From Acetobacterium woodii DSM 1030 (lineage in GTDB: Bacteria; Bacillota; Clostridia; Eubacteriales; Eubacteriaceae), in NCBI RefSeq assembly GCF_000247605.1, contig NC_016894.1, forward strand, positions 2,531,732 to 2,595,731: a stretch of DNA of 64,000 nucleotides, in the 5' to 3' direction. A program made the position numbers and the translations under genes. This document shows, in pieces, positions 1 through 8,579 of this stretch (position 1 is the first letter of the stretch; every line of letters begins with the position of its first letter). The notes under the pieces were generated by a model, which saw nothing but the letters and a program-made list of their open reading frames with translations, had not been told where the DNA came from and made no database searches.

Positions 1-711
1 GGTAATTACCGGAATCTTATTTTTTTCAGCAAATTCCAACAGTTCTTTCTCACCATGTCCCAAAATAACACCACCACCAGCATAAATCACCGGTTTTTTA
101 GATTCCTTAATCTTTTTGATGGCTCTTTTGATCTGACCGCTATGTCCATTTTGGCATGGCTTGTAACCCAGAATATCTACCTTATCATAGGTTAATCCCG
201 TTTTGACATTTTCTAATTGAACATCTCTGGGGATATCAATTAGTACCGGTCCCGGACGGCCGGTTGACGCAATGTGAAATGCTTCTCTAAATATTCTGGG
301 AATATCAGCAGCATCCTTGACTAAATAACTGTGTTTCGTAAAGGGAGCTGTTGCCCCGGTGATATCAGCCTCTTGAAAGGCATCGGTTCCAATAAGTGCC
401 CGGTCAACTTGACCAGTAATGGCAACAATTGGAATGGAATCGAGGTAAGCGGTTGCAATACCAGTTACCAGATTAGTTGCTCCCGGTCCCGAAGTCGCCA
501 AACACACGCCAACCCGACCAGATTCTCTGGCATATCCACTCGCATAATGCGGTGCCGTCTGCTCGTTTCGCACTAAAATGTGTTTAATTGGAGATGATCT
601 AAATGCTTCGTATATCGGTAACAAAGCACCTCCTGGATAACCAAACACAAACTCAACATTTTCTCGTTCAAGACATTTTAAAATTAATTTTGATGCTAAC
701 AGTGGAATCAC
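1..711 (-). CDS. ilvB: Acetolactate synthase large subunit, 3' end beyond window
   Basis: Thiamine-diphosphate enzyme that condenses two pyruvates (or pyruvate and 2-oxobutyrate) in the first common step of branched-chain amino-acid synthesis. About 237 codons are visible. The ThDP-binding glutamate lies in the N-terminal domain motif FVFGYPGGALLPIYEAF, followed by RNEQTAPHYASGYARESG, the segment ATSGPGATNLVTGIATAYLDS and VLIDIPRDVQ, all typical of AHAS large subunits. The frame is open to base 1, so the FAD-binding and C-terminal ThDP domains lie outside the window. The start is uncertain: GTG at 711 abuts a GGGAG sequence, family alignment would also allow ATT at 708, and CTG at 702 has the best spacing. 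It has its own promoter (735-763). Confidence 0.93.
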   Translation of the reverse strand, partial: MIPLLASKLILKCLERENVEFVFGYPGGALLPIYEAFRSSPIKHILVRNEQTAPHYASGYARESGRVGVCLATSGPGATNLVTGIATAYLDSIPIVAITGQVDRALIGTDAFQEADITGATAPFTKHSYLVKDAADIPRIFREAFHIASTGRPGPVLIDIPRDVQLENVKTGLTYDKVDILGYKPCQNGHSGQIKRAIKKIKESKKPVIYAGGGVILGHGEKELLEFAEKNKIPVIT

Positions 712-734
712 TCCCTTTTTAAGTATTTCCTCTT

Positions 735-763
735 ATCTTATTAAATCAGGCCTCTTTTGTCAA
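735..763 (-). promoter_or_regulatory. Sigma-A promoter for ilvB
   Basis: On the minus strand, TTGACA (758-763) and TAAGAT (735-740) are separated by 17 bases. The predicted transcript starts near 728, leaving a leader under 20 bases, so no T-box or attenuator fits in front of ilvB. The -35 hexamer sits in the loop of an inverted repeat (748-787). Confidence 0.7.
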
Positions 764-787
764 TATATTTTTGATTTAAAGAGGCCT
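748..787. terminator. Inverted repeat or terminator after the DUF362 gene
   Basis: AGGCCTCTTT (748-757) and AAAGAGGCCT (778-787) form a perfect 10-bp stem with a 20-base loop, starting 9 bases past the stop of the upstream minus-strand gene. The T-rich run follows on the plus strand rather than the minus, so termination of the upstream gene is not certain. The loop carries the ilvB -35 hexamer. Confidence 0.5.
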
Positions 788-795
788 ATTTTTAC

Positions 796-1989
796 TTATT
801 TTGCTGGTAAATTTTCTTTGTTTTTATAAATCGTTAATTTTCCCAGCAATGGTGTTTTTATTGAAATCGCTCCTACCGGACACATTTCCTGACAACAATA
901 ACAGCGAATACAGCGATTGTAAAAATAAAGCGGGTACTTTCGACGTTTCCGTTCAACGATCCTGATTGCCTTTTTCTCAACCGGACAGCTTTCTTGACAA
1001 ACTCCGCAACCAATACATTTTTCTTTATCGACCACTGGTCTTTGAATAACCAGATCCTGAACAACCTTTAAGGCCGAAAGTGTTGACGGCTCACCTTCAC
1101 CGACAGGTAGTCGGACGACATCAAAATCGGGTTGATAAAATTTTTCGAGCGGTTCTCCCAGGAGCTCAATGTTTTCCGCGGTCCAATATCCCAATTCCAT
1201 TTCTTCTCCGTAAGTTAAGGTGGGAAGAAAACTGGGGTCCAAATTGATCATCCTGGCAAAGGTAGCATCTAAGGCAACCGGATCATCCGATACCAATAAT
1301 ACCTTCATCGGAACTGGTTTTCCCGACGCCGGACCATTACCTTCCATTGCCACAATTCCATCCATTACGAAAAGTCTAACTTTAGGGCTGAGGTAACGGT
1401 TCAAATCAACCAGCATTTTTGAGAAACTTCTGACATCGGGATAATGCGCATGAGACATCCCTTTATTCAGCCCATAAACACAACCAAACTGGTTTTTAAC
1501 CGCCCCAGTAATGCGAGTCAGGCCATGTGTTTTCATCTTCGCAAGACTGATAATCGCATCACTTTCTAAAACGCCCTGCGCGATATCATATTTTTTTGTT
1601 CCAATCCCCAGAAAAAAGTCAATTTGCTGACCATGACTGAATTCTTTTAAGGGAATCTCATACTTCGATGCCACTGCCGCCAAACCACTCTCTTTAGCGG
1701 CGCTGGCTGGCGCTCCAAAACCAGGCGAATCACCATAGGATAAACGATTGTATGTGCCTTCTTGTAATAATCGAATCATTGCTTCAAAAACAGCGGGATG
1801 AGTTGTCACGGCCGCCTCAGCTTTTTTTCCTCTTAATAAGTTTGGCTTAATTAAAATTCGCTCTTGCGGACTGACAAATTGATCAATCCCACCCAGAAGG
1901 TCAATGGCAGCTTTCAATTTTTCATAAACCAACTCATTATCATAAGATTCGCAACCCATGATAACAACGCGAGATTTTTTATTTTCCAT
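796..1989 (-). CDS. DUF362 family protein with C-terminal 2[4Fe-4S] ferredoxin domain
   Basis: The N-terminal part (about residues 5-310) is a DUF362 domain with the segments ILIKPNLLRG and MDGIVAMEGNGP. The C-terminus carries two ferredoxin motifs, CIGCGVCQESCPV and CIRCYCCQEMCPV, so it should hold two [4Fe-4S] clusters and act in cytoplasmic electron transfer; the partner is unknown. ATG at 1989 is preferred over TTG at 1998 because the AGAGG site is too close to the TTG. The gene overlaps the end of cvfB by 11 bases and is probably translationally coupled to it. DUF362 proteins are common in anaerobes, but no reaction can be assigned from sequence alone. Confidence 0.85.
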   Translation of the reverse strand: MENKKSRVVIMGCESYDNELVYEKLKAAIDLLGGIDQFVSPQERILIKPNLLRGKKAEAAVTTHPAVFEAMIRLLQEGTYNRLSYGDSPGFGAPASAAKESGLAAVASKYEIPLKEFSHGQQIDFFLGIGTKKYDIAQGVLESDAIISLAKMKTHGLTRITGAVKNQFGCVYGLNKGMSHAHYPDVRSFSKMLVDLNRYLSPKVRLFVMDGIVAMEGNGPASGKPVPMKVLLVSDDPVALDATFARMINLDPSFLPTLTYGEEMELGYWTAENIELLGEPLEKFYQPDFDVVRLPVGEGEPSTLSALKVVQDLVIQRPVVDKEKCIGCGVCQESCPVEKKAIRIVERKRRKYPLYFYNRCIRCYCCQEMCPVGAISIKTPLLGKLTIYKNKENLPAK

Positions 1990-2818
1990 TTTTTTCAATG
2001 CCTCTTTCTGTGATTTTTATTTTTTTCTCTTTTAATAATTTACCCACTGCCCGCTTAAAAGAACTTTTGCTCATATTAAATTCTTTTTTTATGATAAAAG
2101 CGTCAGTCTTGTCATTATACGGTAAAAAACCTTGACTTTCATTTAATTTTGTCAAAATCACAACCGCATCTTTGGGAATTTCTTTATATGCTTTTTTGTT
2201 AGGGCTTAATACTAATTTCCCGTCATTTCGTATCTCTGAGATCCGGGCATGAATTTTTTCCCCACAATGAATATCTGAATTGGTATCTTTTGTCAGAATT
2301 AAACCATGATATAAATTATCAATTGCGACAAAAGCACCAATTTCAGGATTGATTTGATAAACATATCCTTCCACCCATTCGCCTATTTTATAAGGAGCAT
2401 CGGCTTTTAATAACGGATAAATTTTCATGGTGGCACACAACCGATCGCTTTTGTCCGTATAGAGATTAATGAGATAATTCCGGCCTTTTTGAACCTTTAC
2501 CGTTTGTTCATTGTATGGCAACAACAAATCTTTCTCTAATCCCCAATCGAGAAACGCCCCAACTTTGGTAATATCCACAACTTTAAGTACCGCAAACGCC
2601 CCTAATTCAATTTTAGGTTGTCTGGTTGTCGAGATTAGTCGATCTTTTGAATCACGATATACAAATACTTCAATTTCGTTTCCCACTCGTGAATTTTTAG
2701 GGACTTCTTTTTCCGGTAACAAAACCACATCTTTTTCATTACTGCCATCTGATAGGTATGCTCCAATCGCGGTAATCCGTTCTATTGTTAAGACTTGTGT
2801 TTTTCCAACTGTAATCAT
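1979..2818 (-). CDS. cvfB: S1-domain RNA-binding protein, CvfB/YitL family
   Basis: The length (279 residues) and arrangement match CvfB/YitL: tandem S1-like beta-barrel modules (for example LGAFAVLKVVDITKVGAFLD and IGEWVEGYVYQINPEIGAFV) and a C-terminal winged-helix part (about 235-275, DAFIIKKEFNMSKSSFKRAV). In Firmicutes this family binds RNA and affects virulence-factor expression or translation; a housekeeping RNA role is inferred here. A terminator (2852-2885) precedes it, and the gap to the ATG is only about 33 bases. I see no convincing promoter, so it may depend on read-through. Confidence 0.85.
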   Translation of the reverse strand: MITVGKTQVLTIERITAIGAYLSDGSNEKDVVLLPEKEVPKNSRVGNEIEVFVYRDSKDRLISTTRQPKIELGAFAVLKVVDITKVGAFLDWGLEKDLLLPYNEQTVKVQKGRNYLINLYTDKSDRLCATMKIYPLLKADAPYKIGEWVEGYVYQINPEIGAFVAIDNLYHGLILTKDTNSDIHCGEKIHARISEIRNDGKLVLSPNKKAYKEIPKDAVVILTKLNESQGFLPYNDKTDAFIIKKEFNMSKSSFKRAVGKLLKEKKIKITERGIEKNGK

Positions 2819-2851
2819 TTTTATACCTCTTTTATTTTAAAGAATAAGCAT

Positions 2852-2885
2852 AAAAAAGGCCGTGTTTTTCACACAACCCTTTTTT
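2852..2885 (-). terminator. Rho-independent terminator of the yloU-to-coaD operon
   Basis: On the minus strand an A6-GG stem arm, a G bulge, two U-G pairs and GTGT/ACAC close a GAAAA-type loop and run into a T6 tract. It begins a few bases after the stop of the coiled-coil gene at 2892. Confidence 0.8.
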
Positions 2886-2891
2886 GCCGAA

Positions 2892-3338
2892 TTATTTGAT
2901 GTTTTTTAGTTCGCGTCGATTTTGTTCAATTTGTTCATTCAATTCTTTTAACTGAATCTGGAAATTATAAAGCAATTTATCTGCATAATTCTGAGTTCCT
3001 GTTTTTAAAGCCTTGGCGCTGGCATTGGTATTTTTCATAATCTCGTTAGCATTGGCAGTGGCCGTTTTAGTAATTTCGTGTGTGTCGATTAATTCTCTTA
3101 ATCGCTTTTCTGCTTCCGCTTTGATATGATCAGCTTCGCTCTGCGCTGAAAAGATTATTTTTTTTCGCTCGGCAACAATTTTTTTCGCTTCGGCCAACTC
3201 TTCCGGTAAGGAATCTCTTATTTCATCGATGATCTCAATCACTTCTTCCGGATTTACAAACGCCTTGGATGAAAAAGGAAGCGTGTTTCCTTTCTCCACG
3301 ACTTCTTCTAACTCAGCTAATAAGTCAAGTACCCTCAT
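2892..3338 (-). CDS. Coiled-coil protein of unknown function downstream of coaD
   Basis: A protein of 148 residues without signal peptide or membrane segment. Residues about 45-148 are rich in Lys, Glu, Ala and Arg with heptad-like spacing, so a long coiled coil is likely. The first 35 residues (MRVLDLLAELEEVVEKG) are reminiscent of DivIVA- or V-ATPase subunit H/E-like stalk proteins, and automated pipelines often give it such names. It overlaps the coaD stop by 4 bases (ATGA), implying translational coupling, and a terminator follows it. I cannot assign a function. Confidence 0.75.
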   Translation of the reverse strand: MRVLDLLAELEEVVEKGNTLPFSSKAFVNPEEVIEIIDEIRDSLPEELAEAKKIVAERKKIIFSAQSEADHIKAEAEKRLRELIDTHEITKTATANANEIMKNTNASAKALKTGTQNYADKLLYNFQIQLKELNEQIEQNRRELKNIK

Positions 3339-3832
3339 TTCTTACATCCTTCCTCATACTTCTTATGAATAGCATTCTCAACATTTTTAGGGATAAAATC
3401 TGACACATCTCCCTGATATTTAACAAGTTCTTTTACTAAAGTTGAGCTAATATAAGAATGCTTATTGCTCGTAATCATAAAGAACGTTTCAATCTCATTA
3501 TCAAGATGCTTATTTGTTAACGCCATTTGAAACTCATATTCAAAATCCAAAAAAGCTCGAAGCCCCTTGACAATAATATTGCTATTTCTCATTCTGACAT
3601 AATCAATAAGAAGTCCGTCATAGGAATCGACTTCAACCTTTTCCATTCCATTAAGACACTCATTGATCATTTCCACACGTTCCTTACAGGTAAAAAGATA
3701 ATTTTTGCTGCTGTTAACCATCACACAAACAATCACCTTATCAAATACTTTTGTCGCTCTTTCAATTATATCAAGATGACCTTTTGTAATGGGATCAAAA
3801 CTCCCGGGGTAAACTGCAATTTTCAAGCTCAT
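3335..3832 (-). CDS. coaD: Phosphopantetheine adenylyltransferase
   Basis: Transfers AMP from ATP to 4'-phosphopantetheine, the penultimate step of coenzyme A synthesis in the cytoplasm. The nucleotidyltransferase motif GSFDPITKGH (residues 10-19) contains the T/HxGH signature, and ISSTLVKE near residue 128 is the second phosphate-binding signature. At 165 residues it is of usual family length. The start lies 38 bases inside rsmD but cannot be moved, because the conserved KIAVYPGSFDP begins at residue 4. The order recG-rsmD-coaD is a common Firmicutes arrangement. Confidence 0.96.
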   Translation of the reverse strand: MSLKIAVYPGSFDPITKGHLDIIERATKVFDKVIVCVMVNSSKNYLFTCKERVEMINECLNGMEKVEVDSYDGLLIDYVRMRNSNIIVKGLRAFLDFEYEFQMALTNKHLDNEIETFFMITSNKHSYISSTLVKELVKYQGDVSDFIPKNVENAIHKKYEEGCKK

Positions 3833-4391
3833 AATTCTCCCTAGAATAATAACTTATCGTCGTGATACCATAATGTTTTGATTTGTAACACGTCAATTTA
3901 TTTTTTACTAATGGCATTATAACAGATTTTTCTGTTTCTATCACTAATTTTCCGTTTTCCGAAAGAATTTCTTTTTCCGATACAACTTCCAATAAATGAT
4001 AAATTTCATCTACCTGATGATAAGGAGAATCAACAAAGATAATATCACACCTGATCTTATTCTGCTCAAGCATATCGACGCCATGCAACGCCGATTGATG
4101 AAATACCTTCGCCTGATTTTGATAACCGAGTAAGGTAATGTTTTTTTTAGTAATTTCGATACTTTCCTGAGAAACATCAAAAAAATAGGCTTTTTCAACG
4201 CCTCTGCTCAAAGCTTCCAAACCCATCGCACCAGTTCCTGAAAATAGATCAACAAATATTCTGGCGTCACGTATTTCATTCTGAAGGCTATTAAAAATCG
4301 CCCCTTTAACTTTATCTGTGGTTGGTCTGATTTTGTTACCCGTAATACTGACCAACTTTTTTCCCCGTTTTTCACCGGCAATAATTCGCAT
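3795..4391 (-). CDS. rsmD: 16S rRNA (guanine(966)-N(2))-methyltransferase
   Basis: SAM-dependent methylation of G966 (E. coli numbering) of 16S rRNA. The N-terminal MRIIAGEKRGKKL and RPTTDKVKGAIFNSL are family signatures, and DLFSGTGAMGLEALSRG (from residue 48) is the SAM-binding loop. The catalytic motif IV is usually D/N-P-P-Y/F but reads DSPY at residues 121-124, confirmed by re-reading the DNA. The length (198) is slightly above usual. The C-terminus overlaps the coaD start. Confidence 0.93.
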   Translation of the reverse strand: MRIIAGEKRGKKLVSITGNKIRPTTDKVKGAIFNSLQNEIRDARIFVDLFSGTGAMGLEALSRGVEKAYFFDVSQESIEITKKNITLLGYQNQAKVFHQSALHGVDMLEQNKIRCDIIFVDSPYHQVDEIYHLLEVVSEKEILSENGKLVIETEKSVIMPLVKNKLTCYKSKHYGITTISYYSRENYELENCSLPREF

Positions 4392-4399
4392 GATCGCTC

Positions 4400-6439
4400 C
4401 TAATTAAATGATATTTCTTCTATTTCCTGATAAAATGATTTCAAAACCTTGTTTCTAAAGGTCATCATCTCGCTATTTTTTGATTCAAAAATCGTTTCGG
4501 CAATTAATTTGGTCCGATTGATCATATCCAATTCTTCACTGGGATTAAGTAAACCAAGTTTCGGTAAACCATGTTGTTTATAACCAAAATAGTCCCCCGG
4601 ACCTCGGAGTTTAAAATCTTCATCGGCAATTTTTCGGCCATTGGTATTGTTCACAATCACCTTCATCCGTGCTAAGGTATCGGCACTTTTAGAGTTCGTT
4701 ACCAGAAAACAAAAGGATTGATGATTTCCCCGACCGACCCGTCCGCGTAGTTGATGCAATTGCGATAATCCAAACCGCTCCGCACTAAGAATAACCATGG
4801 TACTGACATTTGGGACATCGATACCAACTTCAATAATGCTCGTTGCCACGAGACAGTCAATTTCTCCGGCATTAAAGGATCGGATAATCGCTTCCTTCGC
4901 CTCGTTTTTTAACCGGCCATGCAGGCAGGCAAGCGTATATTTCGGATTAATCTTTTTATTGAATTCCACATAGACGGTTTCCGTATCCCGAACCTCTTCG
5001 AGCTCTTCGGAGGCTTCAATAAAGGGACAAATGACAAAAGTCTGACGTCCTTTTGCCATTTCATCCTGCATAAAATTGAGAATTTTATGCAGGGTTGCCT
5101 CGTCATAACAATACGTTTTAATTGGTTTCCGTCCCTTGGGTAATTCATCGATATATGAAACTGCTAAATCACCATATAATATTAGCGCCAACGTCCTTGG
5201 TATCGGTGTGGCACTCATCACCATCGTATGTGGCAGATCGCCTTTTTGCGATAGCCGACTGCGTTGTTTGACCCCAAATCGATGCTGTTCATCAGTAATC
5301 ACCAAACCCAAATTATAATAATCAACTGACTTCTGGATTAATGCATGCGTCCCAATAATAACGGACACCTCACCATTTGAAACCTGTTCGAGAATTCTTG
5401 CTTTTTCTTTTGCTTTAAGGCTTCCCGTGATTACTTCTACGGTGATCCCCATATTTTTTAAGAGCTCTTTAAAATTTCTGCCATGCTGTTGCGCTAAAAT
5501 TTCAGTTGGTGCCATATACGCCGTTTGGTAGCCATTTTGAGCCATTAAACAAGCGGCTATAATAGCAATAATCGTTTTGCCGGAACCAACATCACCTTGA
5601 ACCAAGCGATTCATAACCTGTCCGCTTTTTAAATCAGCAATCATCTCATCAATGACCCTTTTTTGGCTTTGCGTTAGTTCATAGGGTAACTTGTTAATTA
5701 ACGGTTTAATTCCAGCAAATAGGTCAAGCTTGACCGTCGAGTACCTTTTTTCTCGCGCATTTGAAATAATGCCAATGTTTATTTTCAGTGCTTCATTAAA
5801 TTTCAGCCGTTCAATTCCCCGTTTTACATCGGCATTTTTTTCAGGAAAATGAATAACCTTTAATGCTGCCGTCAGATCTAATAATTTTTCTGATCGGCGA
5901 ATTTCGGCTGGTAGATCATCTTGAATTTCCAAATCGCCACTAAATATCTGGTCTAACAGTTTCGGAATCACACTTTGAGCAAGCCCTTGGATATTGCGAT
6001 AAACTGGGGTCAACTTAAAAAAATTACCGGGATTTTGGGCCGCAACAAATTGGGGATTTATAATTTTCAGATTGCTATTTGATGTTTTTATCCGCCCATA
6101 AAAATAATACTCACCGTTTTCAATAAACGCATTTTTTAAATACGGCTGGTTAAAAAATACCACCGAGATTTTTTTTTCATCCCATAATGCTGACATTGTC
6201 AAAACTGAAAGATTTCCACGAATACGTTGGACCCGGCCAGTATTTAAAACCATCGCTTTTATCGAAATTTCCTGTTCAAAAGGAAAGTCATCATAATTTT
6301 TCAAATTATTCCGATCAATATATTTGCTGGGATAATAGGTTAACAGATTTCCGATTGTTTTAATTCCGGCTTTTGCTAATGCTTCCCGCCGTTTCGGTCC
6401 CACCCCTTTTAACTGTCCCAGTAGATCATCCCATTTCAT
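4400..6439 (-). CDS. recG: ATP-dependent DNA helicase RecG
   Basis: Branch-migrating helicase that regresses stalled forks and processes Holliday junctions. An N-terminal wedge/OB region (about 60-160) precedes the helicase core with GDVGSGKT (near 285), DEQHRFG (near 383), SATPIPRTL and the motif VI sequence QLRGRVGRG (near 565). All ATPase motifs are intact. The reading frame extends to a TTG at 6460, but ATG at 6439 sits 5 bases after AAAGGA and gives the typical N-terminus MKWDDLLGQLKGVGP, so 679 residues are expected. Confidence 0.96.
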   Translation of the reverse strand: MKWDDLLGQLKGVGPKRREALAKAGIKTIGNLLTYYPSKYIDRNNLKNYDDFPFEQEISIKAMVLNTGRVQRIRGNLSVLTMSALWDEKKISVVFFNQPYLKNAFIENGEYYFYGRIKTSNSNLKIINPQFVAAQNPGNFFKLTPVYRNIQGLAQSVIPKLLDQIFSGDLEIQDDLPAEIRRSEKLLDLTAALKVIHFPEKNADVKRGIERLKFNEALKINIGIISNAREKRYSTVKLDLFAGIKPLINKLPYELTQSQKRVIDEMIADLKSGQVMNRLVQGDVGSGKTIIAIIAACLMAQNGYQTAYMAPTEILAQQHGRNFKELLKNMGITVEVITGSLKAKEKARILEQVSNGEVSVIIGTHALIQKSVDYYNLGLVITDEQHRFGVKQRSRLSQKGDLPHTMVMSATPIPRTLALILYGDLAVSYIDELPKGRKPIKTYCYDEATLHKILNFMQDEMAKGRQTFVICPFIEASEELEEVRDTETVYVEFNKKINPKYTLACLHGRLKNEAKEAIIRSFNAGEIDCLVATSIIEVGIDVPNVSTMVILSAERFGLSQLHQLRGRVGRGNHQSFCFLVTNSKSADTLARMKVIVNNTNGRKIADEDFKLRGPGDYFGYKQHGLPKLGLLNPSEELDMINRTKLIAETIFESKNSEMMTFRNKVLKSFYQEIEEISFN

Positions 6440-6470
6440 ATCAATCCTTTTGTCGATCAATTAATTATCA

Positions 6471-8084
6471 TTATTCGACTGAAACAATATAATAATATAA
6501 CGGTTGTCCGCCATAATGCATTTCGACATCACAATCCTCAAACGTTTCCGAAAGTTCTTCAACCAAAAGAGCCGCATCTTTTTCCGAAACTTCTTCGCCA
6601 TAATAAATCGATATCAGTTCGCTGTCTTCATTCACCATATCATTTAACAGATCTTCGGTAACTTGTTTGATATTTTTCCCGGTAAATTTAATTTCCCCAG
6701 CCGAAAGACCAATCACATTGGATTTTTTTATTTTCAGGCCATTAATTTTAGTATCTCTGACGGCGTAAGTAACTTCTCCGGTAGCGACATGTTTGATCGC
6801 TTCTGACATTCCCGCGACATTCTCATCAGCTTCTATTTCGGGCGAAAATGCCAGCATTGCCGCAATACATTGAGGGATATTTTTAGACGAAATGACATGC
6901 ACTTGTTTATCGGATATTTCACTGGCTTGTTGAGCTGCCATGATAATATTACTATTATTAGGAAAAATAAAGATCGTTTCTGCGTTAAGCTTATCCACTT
7001 CGTTTAAGAAATCCTGAGTACTGGGATTCATCGTCTGACCACCAGTAATAATTCGCGTAACCCCTAAATCCTTAAATAATGTTGTTACTCCGGCCCCCGG
7101 CGAAACCGCAATAAAGCCATAAGGAACAATCGCTTCATTGGCATTGGTCCCTTTCGATAGAAACTGATCCCGCATATTATCTATTTTAATCCGAATCAAA
7201 CCGCCCAGGCTCCCGCCCCGTTCAATCGCCAGACCAGGATTATCAGTATGAACGTGAACTTTAACAATCGCATCATCTTTGACAACCACGACACTGTCTC
7301 CAATTGTATTTAAATAAGTTCGCAACTCACCTTCATCAACTTCGGAAGCTTCTTTAATAATAAACTCCGTACAATAACCAAACGTGATATCTTCAGGGCG
7401 CATATGTGAATCATCAACAAATTTATCTAAGTTGCCGGATTTAACTTCGATTTCAACCCCAAGCTCTTCGTTTAAAAGTGCCTTAAGGGCCCCTTCAGCA
7501 ATGCAAATAAGACCTTGTCCCCCCGCATCAACTACGCCTGCTTCTTTTAATACCGGAAGCAGATCCGGCGTTTTTGCCAGGGTCGCTTTCCCATGATTAA
7601 TCACATCGGTTATAAAGGCTTCAAAGTCGTTGTAAGTATTGTACTTTTCAACCGCAAACTCCCCCATTTCTCGGGCAACCGTCAGAATGGTTCCTTCAGT
7701 TGGTTTCATCACCGCCTTATAAGCCACATCCGCCGCTAATTTCAGGGCGTTTGCCAAAGCTGGAATATCCAATTCTTCATTAACCTTACATCCTTCTGCA
7801 AATCCTCTTAATAATTGTGAGAGAATAACTCCAGAATTTCCCCGTGCTCCAATTAAAGCTCCGGATGAAGCACTTTTTGCAACACTATAAACATTCAATT
7901 TCTCTATTTTATCAAATTCTGATACTGAATGACTAAAAGTTAATGACATATTTGTTCCGGTATCCCCATCGGGCACTGGAAAAACATTGAGTTCATCCAC
8001 TATTCGCTTATTAATCTCTAAATTTTTTGCTCCATAACGAAACATTTTTACAAGCATTTCTCCATCAATTGTCTGGCTTTTCAT
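6471..8084 (-). CDS. fakA: DAK2-domain protein, fatty acid kinase FakA/YloV family
   Basis: The N-terminal DhaK-like ATP-binding domain contains NVFPVPDGDTGTNMSLTF (near residue 35) and SGALIGARGNSGVILSQLLRG, the hallmark of the DAK2/FakA family. Middle and C-terminal domains follow, giving the full two-part architecture. In Firmicutes FakA phosphorylates fatty acids bound by a FakB (DegV-type) carrier and feeds phospholipid synthesis; no fakB lies in this window. ATG at 8084 is chosen because GGAGG ends 5 bases before it, while the upstream ATG at 8096 has no site. It directly follows yloU, as in B. subtilis (yloU-yloV). Confidence 0.88.
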   Translation of the reverse strand: MKSQTIDGEMLVKMFRYGAKNLEINKRIVDELNVFPVPDGDTGTNMSLTFSHSVSEFDKIEKLNVYSVAKSASSGALIGARGNSGVILSQLLRGFAEGCKVNEELDIPALANALKLAADVAYKAVMKPTEGTILTVAREMGEFAVEKYNTYNDFEAFITDVINHGKATLAKTPDLLPVLKEAGVVDAGGQGLICIAEGALKALLNEELGVEIEVKSGNLDKFVDDSHMRPEDITFGYCTEFIIKEASEVDEGELRTYLNTIGDSVVVVKDDAIVKVHVHTDNPGLAIERGGSLGGLIRIKIDNMRDQFLSKGTNANEAIVPYGFIAVSPGAGVTTLFKDLGVTRIITGGQTMNPSTQDFLNEVDKLNAETIFIFPNNSNIIMAAQQASEISDKQVHVISSKNIPQCIAAMLAFSPEIEADENVAGMSEAIKHVATGEVTYAVRDTKINGLKIKKSNVIGLSAGEIKFTGKNIKQVTEDLLNDMVNEDSELISIYYGEEVSEKDAALLVEELSETFEDCDVEMHYGGQPLYYYIVSVE

Positions 8085-8096
8085 TCTGTCCTCCAT

Positions 8097-8441
8097 TTAC
8101 ACACGCACGCTTACAACATTCACACTGATTCGTTTCACTTTTAAAGATGTTTCTTTTTCTACTCTATATTTAACATTTGAGATGATATTTTCTGCCACAA
8201 CAGATATTTTAATCGCATATTCTACAATAACGTAAAGATCGATAATCAATCGATCGTCTTCAATAATGACGCCAACACCTTTATTGGCCTGATCGCCTGA
8301 AAGAATTTCGATCAAACCATCTTTTCCTCGTTTATGGGCCATCCCTACTAAACCATAACAATCCATCGCCGCGTTTCCGGCGATATCAGCAATTGCCTTT
8401 CGGGTGATATCAATGTATCCTAAGTTATTTTTTATTTTCAT
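8097..8441 (-). CDS. yloU: Asp23/Gls24 family envelope-stress protein (YloU type)
   Basis: A 114-residue Asp23/Gls24 protein: the N-terminal GYIDITRKAIADIAGNAAM and the C-terminal segments LIIDLYVIVEYAIKI and VNVVSVRV match the family fold. Members are associated with cell-envelope stress and sit beside the DAK2 gene in many Firmicutes. It has no membrane segment. The stop abuts the start region of fakA, so the two are co-translated. It is the first gene of the operon, 30 bases downstream of the -10 at 8471-8476. Confidence 0.88.
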   Translation of the reverse strand: MKIKNNLGYIDITRKAIADIAGNAAMDCYGLVGMAHKRGKDGLIEILSGDQANKGVGVIIEDDRLIIDLYVIVEYAIKISVVAENIISNVKYRVEKETSLKVKRISVNVVSVRV

Positions 8442-8470
8442 CGAATTGCTCCTTTAATTTTTCTTTCTCT

Positions 8471-8499
8471 ATTTTACATAATAATTCTGTTGAAGTCAA
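8471..8499 (-). promoter_or_regulatory. Sigma-A promoter for the yloU-fakA-recG-rsmD-coaD operon
   Basis: TTGACT (8494-8499) and TAAAAT (8471-8476) on the minus strand are separated by 17 bases. It is divergent from the rpmB promoter about 35 bp away. Confidence 0.7.
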
Positions 8500-8507
8500 A
8501 AATTCTG

Positions 8508-8537
8508 TTGCTTTATTTTTTATATTCATGATATAAT
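8508..8537 (+). promoter_or_regulatory. Promoter for rpmB
   Basis: A consensus TATAAT (8532-8537) is preceded by TG with one base between, an extended -10. A weak TTGCTT (8508-8513) lies 18 bases upstream. The strong ribosome binding site AAGGGAGG follows at 8565-8572. Confidence 0.7.
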
Positions 8538-8579
8538 ACACCTTGTTTTATAAAAGGTAAGCGTAAGGGAGGTTATGTC

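Noticed and set aside
331-576. Plus-strand open frame of 81 codons inside ilvB
   Set aside because: It is the antisense shadow of a conserved ilvB segment and has no ribosome binding site.
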